64,000 nucleotides of DNA from Roseiarcus sp963842835 (GCA_963842835.1 CAWJIB010000006.1:259354-323353), one strand, 5' to 3'; counted from the stretch's first letter, positions 26,087 to 35,995 are shown. The notes: generated by a model from the letters alone, not told the origin. Program-made: numbers and translations.

Positions 26087-27097
26087 CTATCGATCCGGCC
26101 CGCCATCGGGCGGATCGAAGCTCGGCGGCGGTGCGCCGTTGAACAGATGCGGCATCGACGGCAACTGCGCGAACCCCGCGATGAAGCCGTGCGGCTTGGG
26201 TTCGGCAACGCTCGCCTCGCGCGGATCCCTGCCGCGCGCGCTCAAATAGGCGGCCGCGACCTCCCGATCGTCGTCGCTCGCCACAGCCATATCCTTGGCG
26301 TGGAGCTCGCGGATCCATTCGTCCTTGGCGCCTTGCGCGCCGTTCTTGGCGATAGTCAGCCACATCAGGCCGCGCGCCCTTTGGCGCGGCACGCCTTCGC
26401 CGAGGAAGAGCAAGTGCCCGAGCAGAGCCTGCGCGGGATGATGGCCCTTGTCGGACGCCAGAGCCAGCCAGCGCGCGGCGCGCATGTTGTTGCGCGCGAG
26501 GCCCGCCGCGCCGTCCATATACATGCGCGCGAGATTGTACTGGGCGTCCGGGTCGCCGAAATTCGTCGCCGCATATTGGAACATCTCCAGCGCGCGCTCC
26601 GGATCGGCCTTGATTTCGCTGTTCGGAATGCCGTTAAGGCAGTAGACGCCGACCGAAACGAAGGCGTTCGAGATCGCCGCGATGTCGGGCCGGTCGGGAT
26701 CGTCTTCGTTGTAGCCTTCGACGAGCCGCTCAAAATAATTATAAGCCTTCGCGTCGTCGCGCGGCACGCCCTCGCCGCGCGCGTACATTCGGCCGAGCTT
26801 CCATTGCGCGAGCGGTTCGCCGCCGTCCGCCGCGTAGGTCAGGGCCTCGACCGAGGATTGCGCGTCGCCTGCCGCCAAATCGTGGACGCCGGCTTGCAAC
26901 GCCTGCTGCACGCTGGTGAAGGTCTGGACCGCGATTTTCCCGGGGCCGCTGGTCTTGGCGCTGTCGAGGGCGAACGCCGCGACAGGCGTCACGCCGGCGA
27001 CGCCGAGCGCCAAGACGAGGACGCGCAAGGGGCGCGCCGAAGCGACGTCACGTCGCACGCAGGCCACCCGAGCTTTGGCGAAAAACGACGCGTGCAT
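26087..27097 (-). CDS. exoR: ExoR-like periplasmic Sel1-repeat regulator
   Basis: A 336-residue protein with an N-terminal signal sequence (ARPLRVLVLALGVAGVTPVAAFA) and at least four Sel1-like repeats: GEPLAQWKLGRMYARGEGV, DPDAQYNLARMYMDGAAGLA and HHPAQALLGHLLFLGEG are clear. It matches ExoR, which in Sinorhizobium binds the periplasmic part of sensor kinase ExoS and so represses succinoglycan and promotes motility. It is longer than Sinorhizobium ExoR (268 residues) mainly by N- and C-terminal extensions. The start at ATG 27097 gives the best signal peptide; the frame is open to 27172. It converges on the pseudo-caspase gene. No exoS/chvI genes are in the window. Confidence 0.82.
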   Translation of the reverse strand: MHASFFAKARVACVRRDVASARPLRVLVLALGVAGVTPVAAFALDSAKTSGPGKIAVQTFTSVQQALQAGVHDLAAGDAQSSVEALTYAADGGEPLAQWKLGRMYARGEGVPRDDAKAYNYFERLVEGYNEDDPDRPDIAAISNAFVSVGVYCLNGIPNSEIKADPERALEMFQYAATNFGDPDAQYNLARMYMDGAAGLARNNMRAARWLALASDKGHHPAQALLGHLLFLGEGVPRQRARGLMWLTIAKNGAQGAKDEWIRELHAKDMAVASDDDREVAAAYLSARGRDPREASVAEPKPHGFIAGFAQLPSMPHLFNGAPPPSFDPPDGGPDR

Positions 27098-27311
27098 CCA
27101 AACCCCGACCTCGCCCGCCCGCCCGGCGCTGCGATCCCCCGGGCGCTTTCGCCTCGGGGCCTCGTGCCTCACCTAACTAACTATGCATCGAAATAGCGCG
27201 GGGTTTATGGCGCAATCGGGGCACGATCCGGTTGAAATCCCGGCGGATTCCAATTGGATCGGAGCTGTTGCGCAATTGCAACGTTCATGGGGCGCACGGA
27301 CGCTTTCGCCC

Positions 27312-30191
27312 TCAGATCCTGCCCAGCCGCACACGCGCGGCCTCCATTCTGGCGATGCGCGCGAGAGCCGCTTCGCGCCGCTCTTGGTTCTCGGCGACGA
27401 TATCCGCCGGGGCGCGCGCGATGAAGTCGGCGTTGGCGAGCTTGGCCTCGACTTTGGCGACCTCGCCTTGCTCCTTGGCGATCTCCTTGGTCAGGCGCGC
27501 CTGCTCCGCCGCGATGTCGAGAATTCCCGTGACCGGCAGCGCCGCGAGCGCGCCGCGCACCACGATTTGCAGCGAGCCGGGGGGCGCGGCCTCGGCGAAG
27601 CCGACATCGGCGACGCGCGCCAGACGCTTGATCGTCTCGGCCCATTGGCCCGCGCTCGCCGCGATCGAAGCGCTCGCCTGGACGAGCGTCAGCGGCAACA
27701 GCGCGGCGGGCGGAACGCCCATTTCCGAACGCACCGATCGAATCTCGGAAATGAGATCGACGATCCAGCCGAGTTCCTCATCCGCCGCCTTGTCGATGGG
27801 GAAATCCGCGCTCGGCCAAGGTCCAAGCGCGAGGACGCTCGCGCGGGCCGGTCCACTCTCTCCCTTGATCGCCCAGAGCTCCTCCGTGACGAAAGGCATG
27901 AAGGGATGCAGCAGGCCGTACACGCAGTCCAGGACGTGGGCGATCGTCGCCCGCGTCTCCGCCCTCGCCGGCCCGTCCTCGCCGCTCTGCAGCACCGGCT
28001 TGGCGAGTTCCAGGCACCAGTCGCAGAACAGGTTCCAGACGAAGCGGTACGCCGCATTGGCCGCGTCGTTGAAGCGGTAGGATTCGATCGCGGCGCTGGT
28101 TTCGGCGACCGCCTTGGCGGCCTCGCCGAGAATCCAGCGGTTGAGCGGCTCGCGCGCCGAGTTCGGGTCGAAGCCGGCGACGCGGGCGCAGCCGTTCATC
28201 TCGGCGAAGCGCGAGGCGTTCCACAGCTTGGTGGCGAAGTTGCGATAGCCCTCGACGCGGCTTTCCGAGAGCTTGATGTCGCGCCCCTGCGCCGCCATGG
28301 CGGCCAGGGTGAAGCGCAGCGCGTCGGCGCCGAAGCGGTCGATGATCTCGAGGGGATCGATGACGTTCCCCTTCGATTTCGACATTTTCGCGCCCTTCTC
28401 GTCCCGAACGAGCGCATGGATATAGACGTCGCGGAACGGAACCTCGTCTCGGAAATGGAGACCCATCATCATCATCCGGGCGACCCAGAAGAAAATGATG
28501 TCGAAACCCGTGACGAGAACGTTGGTGGGATAGAAGCGCTTCAGTTCCGGCGTCTCTTCGGGCCAGCCGAGCGTCGAAAACGGCCACAACGCGGAAGAGA
28601 ACCAGGTGTCGAGGACGTCAGGATCGCGGGCGAACATTTCGCGCAAGCGTCCCGAATCGCCGGCCAGTTTTTCCGCTTCGCCAGGCGACAATATGCCGCG
28701 CTCGACGCCGTCGGCCAATGCGGCGGCGAATGCGGCCTCTTCGGTCTCCTCAACAAAGACCTCGCCCCACGGCGTGTACCAGGCCGGAATCTGGTGGCCC
28801 CACCAGAGTTGGCGCGAGACGCACCAGGGCTGAATGTTCTCGAGCCATTCGAAATAGGTCTTCTCCCAGTTTTTCGGGACGAAGACGGTTCTTCCCTCGC
28901 GCACCGCCGCGAGCGCGGGCTGAGCGAGCGTCTTGGCGTCGACATACCATTGGTCGGTGAGCCAGGGCTCGATGACCGCGTTGGAGCGATCGCCGTGGGG
29001 AACCGTGTGCCCATGCGGCTCGATCTTCTGCAATCGGCCCGCGGCCGCCATGAGGCCCACGATGCGTTTGCGCGCCTCGAAGCGGTCGACGCCGTCGAGC
29101 GCAGCGATGAGGCGCGCCAGCTCGTGGTCGCCGGCCTCGAGGCCGTCGAAAAACTCCAGATTGCCTTTGAGCCAAATACGAGCTTCTGCATCCAACACGT
29201 TGATTTGGCGCGCCCCTTCCGCCTCATGACGACGGCCGACCTCGAAATCGTTGAAGTCATGCGCGGGAGTGATCTTGACCGCACCCGTGCCTTTCTCCGG
29301 ATCGGAATAAACGTCGGCGACGATCGCCATGAGCCGCCCGACCAGCGGCAGGCGGACCTTGGCGCCGATGAAGCGTTGAAAGCGCGAATCGTCCGGATGC
29401 ACCGCGACCGCGCTGTCGCCCAGCATCGTCTCCGGCCGCGTCGTCGCGACGGTCACGCTTTCGCCGGTCTCCTCGCCGGACGCGTCGACGACGGGATAGT
29501 CGAAATAATAGAGATGGCCGTTCGGGTTCTTGGCGAGCGCTTTGGCGAGCGCGGCCTCGTCGAGCGGCGCGCCGTCGGCGCGCGACCATTTGAACGAGCC
29601 CTTGCATTCGACCTGGACGACTTCGAGGTCCGAGATCGCGGTCTGGAATTTCGGATCCCAATTGACGAGGCGCTTGGCCTTGTAGATCAACCCCTCGCGG
29701 CGCAACTGCACGAAGACCTTGACGACCGCCTTTGACAGGCCTTCATCGAGGGTGAAGCGCTCGCGGCTCCAGTCGCACGAGGCGCCCAGGCGTCTGAGCT
29801 GGCTGACGATGGCGCCGCCCGACTCGCTCTTCCACTCCCAGACCCGCGCAAGAAACGCTTCTCGCCCCAGCGCGCGGCGGTCGGCCTGCTCGCGCTCCAT
29901 CAATTGGCGCTCGACGACCATTTGCGTGGCGATCCCCGCGTGATCCGTGCCGGGTTGCCAGAGCACGTCCTTGCCATTCATGCGGTGGTAGCGACAGAGA
30001 ATATCCTGCAACGTATTGTTGAGCGCATGGCCCATGTGCAGGTTGCCGGTGACGTTGGGCGGAGGAATGACGACGCAAAAAGGTTGGGCGCCCGCCCGCT
30101 CGGGGCGGCCGCCGCGAAAGGCGCCCTCCGCTTCCCAGCGCGCGGCGACGCGCTTTTCCACGACAGCGGCTTCGAACGACTTTTCCATCAT
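27312..30191 (-). CDS. valS: Valyl-tRNA synthetase
   Basis: This class I synthetase charges tRNA-Val. The 959-residue protein carries the HIGH motif as HMGH within PPPNVTGNLHMGHALNNT (near residue 45), the CP1 editing domain, the KMSKS motif in GAKMSKSKGNVIDP, an anticodon-binding helical domain and the C-terminal coiled-coil arm (EQARLTKEIAKEQGEVAKVE). Two adjacent ATGs (30191, 30188) are possible starts. It is downstream of popZ, tolC and pcm on the same strand, the usual alphaproteobacterial arrangement; 252 bp without a gene separates it from popZ. Confidence 0.97.
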   Translation of the reverse strand: MMEKSFEAAVVEKRVAARWEAEGAFRGGRPERAGAQPFCVVIPPPNVTGNLHMGHALNNTLQDILCRYHRMNGKDVLWQPGTDHAGIATQMVVERQLMEREQADRRALGREAFLARVWEWKSESGGAIVSQLRRLGASCDWSRERFTLDEGLSKAVVKVFVQLRREGLIYKAKRLVNWDPKFQTAISDLEVVQVECKGSFKWSRADGAPLDEAALAKALAKNPNGHLYYFDYPVVDASGEETGESVTVATTRPETMLGDSAVAVHPDDSRFQRFIGAKVRLPLVGRLMAIVADVYSDPEKGTGAVKITPAHDFNDFEVGRRHEAEGARQINVLDAEARIWLKGNLEFFDGLEAGDHELARLIAALDGVDRFEARKRIVGLMAAAGRLQKIEPHGHTVPHGDRSNAVIEPWLTDQWYVDAKTLAQPALAAVREGRTVFVPKNWEKTYFEWLENIQPWCVSRQLWWGHQIPAWYTPWGEVFVEETEEAAFAAALADGVERGILSPGEAEKLAGDSGRLREMFARDPDVLDTWFSSALWPFSTLGWPEETPELKRFYPTNVLVTGFDIIFFWVARMMMMGLHFRDEVPFRDVYIHALVRDEKGAKMSKSKGNVIDPLEIIDRFGADALRFTLAAMAAQGRDIKLSESRVEGYRNFATKLWNASRFAEMNGCARVAGFDPNSAREPLNRWILGEAAKAVAETSAAIESYRFNDAANAAYRFVWNLFCDWCLELAKPVLQSGEDGPARAETRATIAHVLDCVYGLLHPFMPFVTEELWAIKGESGPARASVLALGPWPSADFPIDKAADEELGWIVDLISEIRSVRSEMGVPPAALLPLTLVQASASIAASAGQWAETIKRLARVADVGFAEAAPPGSLQIVVRGALAALPVTGILDIAAEQARLTKEIAKEQGEVAKVEAKLANADFIARAPADIVAENQERREAALARIARMEAARVRLGRI

Positions 30192-30443
30192 CTGGCGACG
30201 CCCAGCGGATTGGGGCCGAGCGCGGCGCGACGGCGCCTCGGCGGGTTGAGGATTACGGCGCGCCTGAAGGGTCGCCCGCGAAGGCGAAGGCCCGTCCGAA
30301 AGCTCGGCGACGGCCGCGCCCGCTTAATGCCAGCGCGCCGGCAAAGTCAATGTTTGAAGCGCCGACCAAGCGGCGTAGCGCGCGCCGCCGTCTTCACAGG
30401 CGCGCTTTGAGGGGAGAACCGCGAGGCCTGTTTCCGCCCCGCC

Positions 30444-30971
30444 TCAGCGTCCGCCGCGCGCCACACGTTGAATTTCCGCGCGAACGAGCCGTTCGACCAA
30501 GCTCGGCAGGTTCTCGTCGAGCCAGGTCTTGAGCATCGGGCGCAAGATCTCGCGCGTCACGTTCTCCGCCAGCTCGGCGCTCTGCAGCGCCAGGCTCGCC
30601 GACAGCGCGTCGAACGCGGCCGAAACGGCCTGATCGGTCTGGGAGGAAATCAGCGGCTCCTCCTGCGCGGCGGGCGCCGGCCGCACGGGCGCTGCGACCG
30701 CGACAGGCTCGGCTTCCGGCTGTCTCCAGACGACTTTCGGCATGGCGGCTTCGACCGGCGCCGGCGCGTCCTTGGAATAAACGATCTGCGGCCCGGCGGG
30801 GGCGGGAATCGGCTTCGGCGCCGCCTTAGGGGGCGCCGACGCCTCGCGATCATCGGCGATGATGGAGCGAATCGAAGCGAGAATTTCCTCCATTGAGGGC
30901 TCGTGCGCCCGCTGCGCGCGACGCAGCGCGTCGAGATCGCGTTCGCCTGCATTCGGATTGGCTGCGTTCAT
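30444..30971 (-). CDS. popZ: PopZ-like polar organising protein (DUF2497)
   Basis: A 175-residue acidic protein with the PopZ plan: a short N-terminal helix containing EPSMEEILASIRSIIADD (client-binding region), a Pro/Ala-rich disordered middle (about 45-115), and C-terminal helices ending LRPMLKTWLDENLPSLVERL, which drive oligomerisation. PopZ forms the polar scaffold that anchors ParB/parS and cell-cycle factors in Caulobacter and Rhizobiales. The ATG at 30971 is chosen because GGAAGG lies about 10 bases upstream; an in-frame GTG at 30989 is the alternative. Confidence 0.88.
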   Translation of the reverse strand: MNAANPNAGERDLDALRRAQRAHEPSMEEILASIRSIIADDREASAPPKAAPKPIPAPAGPQIVYSKDAPAPVEAAMPKVVWRQPEAEPVAVAAPVRPAPAAQEEPLISSQTDQAVSAAFDALSASLALQSAELAENVTREILRPMLKTWLDENLPSLVERLVRAEIQRVARGGR

Positions 30972-31160
30972 CCTCTTCCCGCCTTCCACGCCTTCCGGCG
31001 CTTCATTTCATCGCGCCGCCGCGCGGCGCCTATGGCCTGCAGGCGCTCTAAGAAACGCGCCCGGCATCGAAATTGACCAACTCGCCGCGCCGAGGCAAGA
31101 CGCCCGGCCGGCCTTCGGCGTCAAATTCGCGCCTCATCCACATCAGCCTGATCGTCCGCG

Positions 31161-32588
31161 TCACTTGCCGTCGGGCGTGCGCAGACCGATCCACTTGTTC
31201 TTGACTTGATCGAAGTGCACGCGCGGATCGTATTCGGCCACCGCCAGCCCCAAAGTCTTGATCGACAAGCGGCCGACCACGGAAAGCAGCGTGTAGGAAT
31301 TGACGACCTGATCGTGCTGGGCGGTCACCAATTGGACGCGCGCGTTGAGAAGCGTCTGCTGGGCGTTGAGGACGTCGAGAGTCGTTCGCTGGCCCACTTT
31401 GGCCTCCTCGCGCACGCCGGCGAGCGCGACCTCGGCGGCTTCGACCTGCGCCTTGGCCGCGCGCAAGATGCCGAGCGAATTCTGGTTGGCGCCCCAGGCG
31501 GCGACCACGGCCGCGCGCACGTTGTCGCGCTGCAGGTCGGTTTGCAGCTCCTGTTGGCCCAGCGTTTCCTTGGCTTGGCGCGTGGCGGCGTAAGTCGCGC
31601 CGCCATCGTAAATCGGGACCGTGATTTGTCCCATCAGCGAACCGGTAAGCGTCTGACTGCCGTTCGCGTAGCCCTGCACGTCGAAGCGCTTGGACACTTG
31701 GCCCGTCAATCCAACCGTTGGGTAGAGCGCTCCTTCGCTGATTTTGATGGCGAGCGCGGCAGCGTCGACCCCATGCAGCATCGCCACGATCGCGGGATGC
31801 TCCACCTGCGAGATCGCCACCGCTTCGGGCAAGGTCTTCGGCAACGGCTTGGTCACCGGCGCGACAGGCGCGAGGCTCTTCGGCTCTTCGCCGATCGCCT
31901 TGCGATAATTGGCGACCGAAGCCTGCAGGGTCGATTGCGCCGTCAGCGCTGTCGCTCTCGCGCCGGCCAGGCTCGCCTCGGCCTGCGCCACGTCGGTGCG
32001 CGTGACTTCGCCGACGTTGAAACGATCCTGCGTCTGGCGAAGCTGCTCTTGCAGAACCTCGACGTTGTTGCGGTCGAGGTCCAGGATCGCGGTGTCCCTG
32101 AGGACGTCCATGTAATAGGTGACCGCGCTGAGCAGCACGTTCTGTTCGGTGTTGCGCAACTGTTCGCGCGCGCCCAGCACGCCGGATTTGGCTTGGCGCA
32201 CCGAATTGAGGGTTCGATTGCCGTTCCAGACGTTCTGTGTGACGGTGACGCCGTAGCCGCGGGGTGTGGAGGTCTGCTCGAATGGGTTCGGGAGGCCCAC
32301 GCCCAAGCCCGTGGCTTCGACGCTGGAACGGCCGGCGTCGGTTTCGGCCGAAACGGTCGGCAGATAGCCGGCGTTCGCCTTGGGGATGTTTTCGTCGGAG
32401 GCGCGCACCGCGGCGCGCTGCTGATTGATGTCCGGGTTGCTGAGATAGGCCTTCGCCAAGGCGCCGCCGATCGTCTCGGCCTTGGCCGCCGGCGCGAACA
32501 GCGCGCCGCAAATCGCTGCGACCCCCACTCCGCGGCGCCAGTTCCGCCGCGAAACGCGACGCGTTGTCAAACCCTGAATACAGTTCAT
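31161..32588 (-). CDS. tolC: TolC-family outer membrane protein
   Basis: A 475-residue outer-membrane channel of the TolC family, serving type I secretion and RND efflux. It has a signal peptide (GVGVAAICGALFAPAAKAETI, mature start near residue 37), and two homologous halves each made of long helices and strands: ETIGGALAKAYLSNPDINQQ opens the first, TLPEAVAISQVEHPAIVAML the second, and VGQRTTLDVLNAQQTLLNAR is a hallmark of proteobacterial TolC. ATG 32588 is chosen as the frame upstream lacks secretory character. No membrane-fusion or ABC/RND partner is adjacent. A 348-bp gene-free gap lies upstream. Confidence 0.93.
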   Translation of the reverse strand: MNCIQGLTTRRVSRRNWRRGVGVAAICGALFAPAAKAETIGGALAKAYLSNPDINQQRAAVRASDENIPKANAGYLPTVSAETDAGRSSVEATGLGVGLPNPFEQTSTPRGYGVTVTQNVWNGNRTLNSVRQAKSGVLGAREQLRNTEQNVLLSAVTYYMDVLRDTAILDLDRNNVEVLQEQLRQTQDRFNVGEVTRTDVAQAEASLAGARATALTAQSTLQASVANYRKAIGEEPKSLAPVAPVTKPLPKTLPEAVAISQVEHPAIVAMLHGVDAAALAIKISEGALYPTVGLTGQVSKRFDVQGYANGSQTLTGSLMGQITVPIYDGGATYAATRQAKETLGQQELQTDLQRDNVRAAVVAAWGANQNSLGILRAAKAQVEAAEVALAGVREEAKVGQRTTLDVLNAQQTLLNARVQLVTAQHDQVVNSYTLLSVVGRLSIKTLGLAVAEYDPRVHFDQVKNKWIGLRTPDGK

Positions 32589-32936
32589 CGCAGCCTCTTC
32601 GGGACGCCCGCAAACTCGACGCCGATCCGACCTCTCGATAACGCCGATACATCCCCGCCCCGAACCCGTGCTCGCGGCGCCGATCTCGCAAGGGCGCGGA
32701 CACGATCCTGGGGAACTACGCAACTATTCATTCTTACAGGCAATTGGACGCAGTCGGCTAGCTCTCCCATCGATTCCGCGCGCAAAACGAGAAAGTTTTC
32801 AACCGAGCGTCGCAAACATGCGACACCTGCCCGAGATCGCTCCGCACATCAATGCTTTAGCGGCTCGAGACGCTACGGCCGCGCAATCACATTGTCGCGA
32901 CGGCGCGCGCGCTAACATTCGCCCATGCTCGGCCGG
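32589..32936. other. 348-bp gap upstream of tolC with an inverted repeat
   Basis: No convincing gene on either strand. It is notably less GC-rich than the coding sequence around it between about 32715 and 32830 and should contain the tolC promoter on the minus strand. A perfect 6-bp inverted repeat with a 4-base loop, GTCGCA-aaca-TGCGAC, occupies 32809-32824 and is a candidate operator. Confidence 0.4.
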
Positions 32937-33608
32937 TCAGAACGCGAAGCTCGGCGCCCGGCGGAACGCCTCTATCGTCGCCACGCGCGTTTCGAACAGC
33001 GCGCGCTGGCCGATGCCGGCGCCCGACTTTTCAATCAGCACCGCTTCTTGAGCGCCGGCCAGCGCTTCGACGCCGACGAGGCGCCCGCCTTCGGCGAGTT
33101 GAGCGATCAACGCATCCGGCCGGTCCTCAAAGGCGCCGTTGACGAGGATGACGTCGAAGGGCCCCTTGCCTTGGGCGCCGGCGGCGACATCGCCCTCGAC
33201 GACTTCGATCCCGGCATGGCCGGCCAGGGCGCGCCGGGCGGCGTCCGCCGCACTGGCGTCCAATTCGAGCGCGACCACGCTCGCGCCCATATGTTCGAGA
33301 ATCGCCGCGCTGTATCCCGAGCCGCCGGCGACATCGAGCGCCCGCTCGCCCGGCGCGACCGCCGCGGCCTGCAACAGGCGAGCCAGCGTCAACGGCGCCA
33401 GCAAACGACGGCTGCTCGAACCCAGCGCGGGCTGATCGCAATCGAGATAGGCGAAGCCCGCCTGCGCCGCCGCGACAAACAATTCGCGCGGCGTCTCCAA
33501 GAACGCGGCGAGCACGCTCAGGTCAGTGACGCCGCCGACCCGCAACTGTCCGTTGACCATATGACGGCGCTGCTCGATCAAAGTTTGCGCCGAAGGAGTC
33601 GAAGCCAT
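32937..33608 (-). CDS. pcm: Protein-L-isoaspartate O-methyltransferase
   Basis: A 223-residue SAM-dependent methyltransferase of the PCMT family, which repairs isoaspartyl residues in aged proteins. It opens with LIEQRRHMVNGQLRVGGVTD, then SAM motif I as ALDVAGGSGYSAAILEHMGA and the acidic VVALELD that contacts the ribose. Alphaproteobacterial members adjoining tolC are divergent from E. coli Pcm, and true repair activity is not proven. ATG 33608 is preferred to the in-frame 33650. It precedes tolC by 348 bp on the same strand. Confidence 0.85.
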   Translation of the reverse strand: MASTPSAQTLIEQRRHMVNGQLRVGGVTDLSVLAAFLETPRELFVAAAQAGFAYLDCDQPALGSSSRRLLAPLTLARLLQAAAVAPGERALDVAGGSGYSAAILEHMGASVVALELDASAADAARRALAGHAGIEVVEGDVAAGAQGKGPFDVILVNGAFEDRPDALIAQLAEGGRLVGVEALAGAQEAVLIEKSGAGIGQRALFETRVATIEAFRRAPSFAF

Positions 33609-33671
33609 TCGCGTCGCCCTGCTGAGTTGTGGGCCATGGCGCGCCGCCATCGCCCCGACAAGCTTATGCTA

Positions 33672-33745
33672 TGGAGGCCTCGCCCGGAATCGAACCGGGG
33701 TGCAAGGATTTGCAGTCCTCTGCGTAGCCACTCCGCCACGAGGCC
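33672..33745 (-). tRNA. tRNA-Cys (GCA)
   Basis: Read on the minus strand this is a complete cloverleaf of 74 bases. The acceptor arms are GGCCTCG and CGAGGCC, the anticodon loop is CTGCAAA with anticodon GCA, and the T-arm is GGTTCGATTCC. The discriminator base is T(U), as expected for tRNA-Cys, and the CCA end is encoded. It lies between pcm and pcs. Confidence 0.97.
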
Positions 33746-33843
33746 GTGCCGAAGCGGTCGCACGCCGCGGCGAAGCGGCTATAGCAAGTTTCGACGCGCG
33801 ACGGCAAGGCGCCATTTCCGCGACGCGGAGCCGCGGCCGCCGT

Positions 33844-34560
33844 TTAGTGATGCGACCAGGGCGAATGGCGAAGCAGAGGCAGGCCGAGGAAATAGGCCGC
33901 GAGCGCGACGAAGCCGACCTTGACCCAAAGTTGCGGTTGCAGTCCTTCGAAAACCGCGAAGCAAGCAAGGGCGAACCACGCGAAGGTCGCGGCGATGGTC
34001 AGCGCGCGCAATTTCACCACCCGCAGGGGATGGACGAACACCACCGGCGCGAACATCATCGCCGTGGCCGCCACCGTCAGCGCGGCGTTCACCTGCCAGG
34101 GCGCGCGCAGAATGAAGAGGTAGAGCACGAACACGTTCCACAGCGCGGGAAAGCCGCGGAACCAATGATCCCCCGTCTTCATGCGCGTATCGGCGAAGTA
34201 GAGCGCCGAGGCGATAGTGACGATGAGCCCCATCCAAAAAGCCACCGGCGTCGGCATTAGGTCCGAGCGCCACAGCGCGACCACGGGAACGAGCACATAA
34301 GTGAGGAAATCGACGACCAGGTCGAGAACGACGCCGTCGATCGTCGCCGCCGTTTCGGTGACGCGCGCGGCGCGGGCCAACGTGCCGTCGATTCCGTCGA
34401 TGAACAGCGCTAGCCCGAGCCAGGCGAAGCATCCCGCGAAATCGCGCTCGATCGCCGCATAGAGCGCGAGCAGCGCCACCGCGCCGCCGGAAGCGGTGAA
34501 CATGTGAACGGAAAATCCCGCTGCGCGCCGGACCGGGATCGCCCTGTTCTCGATCGACAT
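33844..34560 (-). CDS. pcs: Phosphatidylcholine synthase
   Basis: Pcs condenses choline with CDP-diacylglycerol to give phosphatidylcholine in the inner membrane. The 238-residue protein has about eight membrane segments and the CDP-alcohol phosphotransferase signature in the Pcs form: DGIDGTLARAARV followed by DGVVLDLVVDFLTY, which supplies the metal-binding aspartates. The N-terminal HMFTASGGAVALLALYAA is specific to Pcs rather than to PgsA or PssA. Its presence points to Rhizobiales or a related group. It is divergent from the flavin monooxygenase gene (192 bp). Confidence 0.92.
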   Translation of the reverse strand: MSIENRAIPVRRAAGFSVHMFTASGGAVALLALYAAIERDFAGCFAWLGLALFIDGIDGTLARAARVTETAATIDGVVLDLVVDFLTYVLVPVVALWRSDLMPTPVAFWMGLIVTIASALYFADTRMKTGDHWFRGFPALWNVFVLYLFILRAPWQVNAALTVAATAMMFAPVVFVHPLRVVKLRALTIAATFAWFALACFAVFEGLQPQLWVKVGFVALAAYFLGLPLLRHSPWSHH

Positions 34561-34752
34561 GCCGACTCTCCGGGCTCGTCAAGCCATTGTCAGCGGATGC
34601 GGAATCCGCGCGCTAAGCGTCGCTCGCCGGCGCCGACCCCGCCCCTTGCTTCGATCCGAAAACGGTCGTGAAGGGCTGGCGAAACGCGACAGAACGCCAC
34701 GAGCCGGGCGAACGTCTGGACAGCTAGAAAGCATGCATGCCAGGATAGGGCA

Positions 34753-35964
34753 ATGGCCGTTTCGCTCTCAGAGGATTTCGAAGACTGCGACGTTTTCGTC
34801 GTCGGCGCCGGCCTGGCCGGCCTGGCCGCCGCGATCGGATTCGCCAGAGCGGGCTTCTCGGTGGTTTCCTGCGGCGCGATCGATCGGCTCGGCCAGGGCC
34901 GCACCGTGACCCTTCTCGGCCGCTCGATCAATATTCTCGAGGGTCTTGACGTCTGGCGAGACGTCGAGCCTCTCGCTGCGCCGTTGCGCTCGCTGCGGAT
35001 CATCGACGACACGGGCGCGCTGTTCCCGCCGCGGCCGATCGAATTCCACGCCGACGAGATCGGCCTCGACGCGTTCGGCTGGAACATCGAGAACGCGGCT
35101 CTGGCCGACGCGCTCGCCAAGGCGACTGTCGCGCCGCCAAACCTTAGGCGCATCGAGTCCAAGGTCGTGCGCTTCGATTTTGCGCGCGAGCGCGCTGGCG
35201 TTCGCCTCGCTGACGGGACGCGCTTCTCCGCGCGGCTGGTCGTCGGCGCCGACGGACGCGGCTCGCCCGCGCGCCAAGCCGCCGGGATCGACGTGCGAAC
35301 GCATCTTTATCCCCAGAGCGCGTTGACTGTCCTGCTCGCCCATACGCGCCCGCACGAGGATTATTCGACCGAGTTCCACACGCGACAGGGACCGTTCACC
35401 CTCGTTCCCCTGCCCGCGACGCCGAGCGCCCGGTTGCGCTCCAGTCTCGTCTGGGTCATGTCGCACGCCGAGGCGGCGCGACGCGCCGCGCTCGACGACG
35501 AAGCTCTCGCGGGCGAGATCGAAGGCCAAGCGCGTTCGATGCTCGGCGCCATGCGGATCGAGGACGAGCGCGGCGTCTTCCCGATGGTGCGGCAGATCGT
35601 GACGCGGATCGCCGCGACGCGCCTCGCCTTGGTGGGCGACGCGGCCCATGCGTTCCCCCCGATCGGCGCGCAGGGCCTTAATCTCGGCCTGCGCGACGTC
35701 GACGGCCTCATCGAGGCGGTGCGCGAGGCCGCGGCCGAGGGCCACGACATCGGCGGCGCGGCGACGCTGGAGCGCTTTTCTCGGTCGCGCGGCCCCGACA
35801 TCGCGACGCGCACCAGTGCGGTCGACGGGCTGAACCGCTCGCTGCTCGCCCATTTCGCGCCGCTCGACGCCGCCCGCGGCCTAGGCTTGGCCGCGCTAGG
35901 CGCGATCGGCCCCTTGCGCCGATTCGTGATGCGCGAAGGGGTCGCGCCGATGCTGGGGCGGTGA
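34753..35964 (+). CDS. FAD-dependent monooxygenase (UbiH/COQ6-like)
   Basis: A 403-residue class A flavoprotein hydroxylase. It has the dinucleotide motif VVGAGLAGLAAAIGFARAG (residues 16-34), the DG motif LVVGADGRGSPARQAAGI, and the GD motif ALVGDAAHAFPPIGAQGLNL. This pattern matches the ubiquinone-biosynthesis hydroxylases UbiH/UbiF/UbiL and COQ6. It is convergent with ribE (31-bp gap). The exact ring position hydroxylated cannot be assigned without phylogeny. Confidence 0.88.
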   Translation: MAVSLSEDFEDCDVFVVGAGLAGLAAAIGFARAGFSVVSCGAIDRLGQGRTVTLLGRSINILEGLDVWRDVEPLAAPLRSLRIIDDTGALFPPRPIEFHADEIGLDAFGWNIENAALADALAKATVAPPNLRRIESKVVRFDFARERAGVRLADGTRFSARLVVGADGRGSPARQAAGIDVRTHLYPQSALTVLLAHTRPHEDYSTEFHTRQGPFTLVPLPATPSARLRSSLVWVMSHAEAARRAALDDEALAGEIEGQARSMLGAMRIEDERGVFPMVRQIVTRIAATRLALVGDAAHAFPPIGAQGLNLGLRDVDGLIEAVREAAAEGHDIGGAATLERFSRSRGPDIATRTSAVDGLNRSLLAHFAPLDAARGLGLAALGAIGPLRRFVMREGVAPMLGR

Positions 35965-35995
35965 AAGAGGCCTCTCGGCGCGGGCCGCAATCGGA

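Noticed and set aside
27183..29735. An 850-codon plus-strand open frame opposite valS.
   Set aside because: It is the antisense reading of valS, with no domain likeness.
30192..30443. Possible small gene between popZ and valS.
   Set aside because: Open frames here are short, Arg-rich and lack a start signal; the stretch looks like untranslated spacer.
33672..33745. A genomic-island attachment site at tRNA-Cys.
   Set aside because: No integrase gene lies near the tRNA and no direct repeat of its 3' end was noticed in the flanks.
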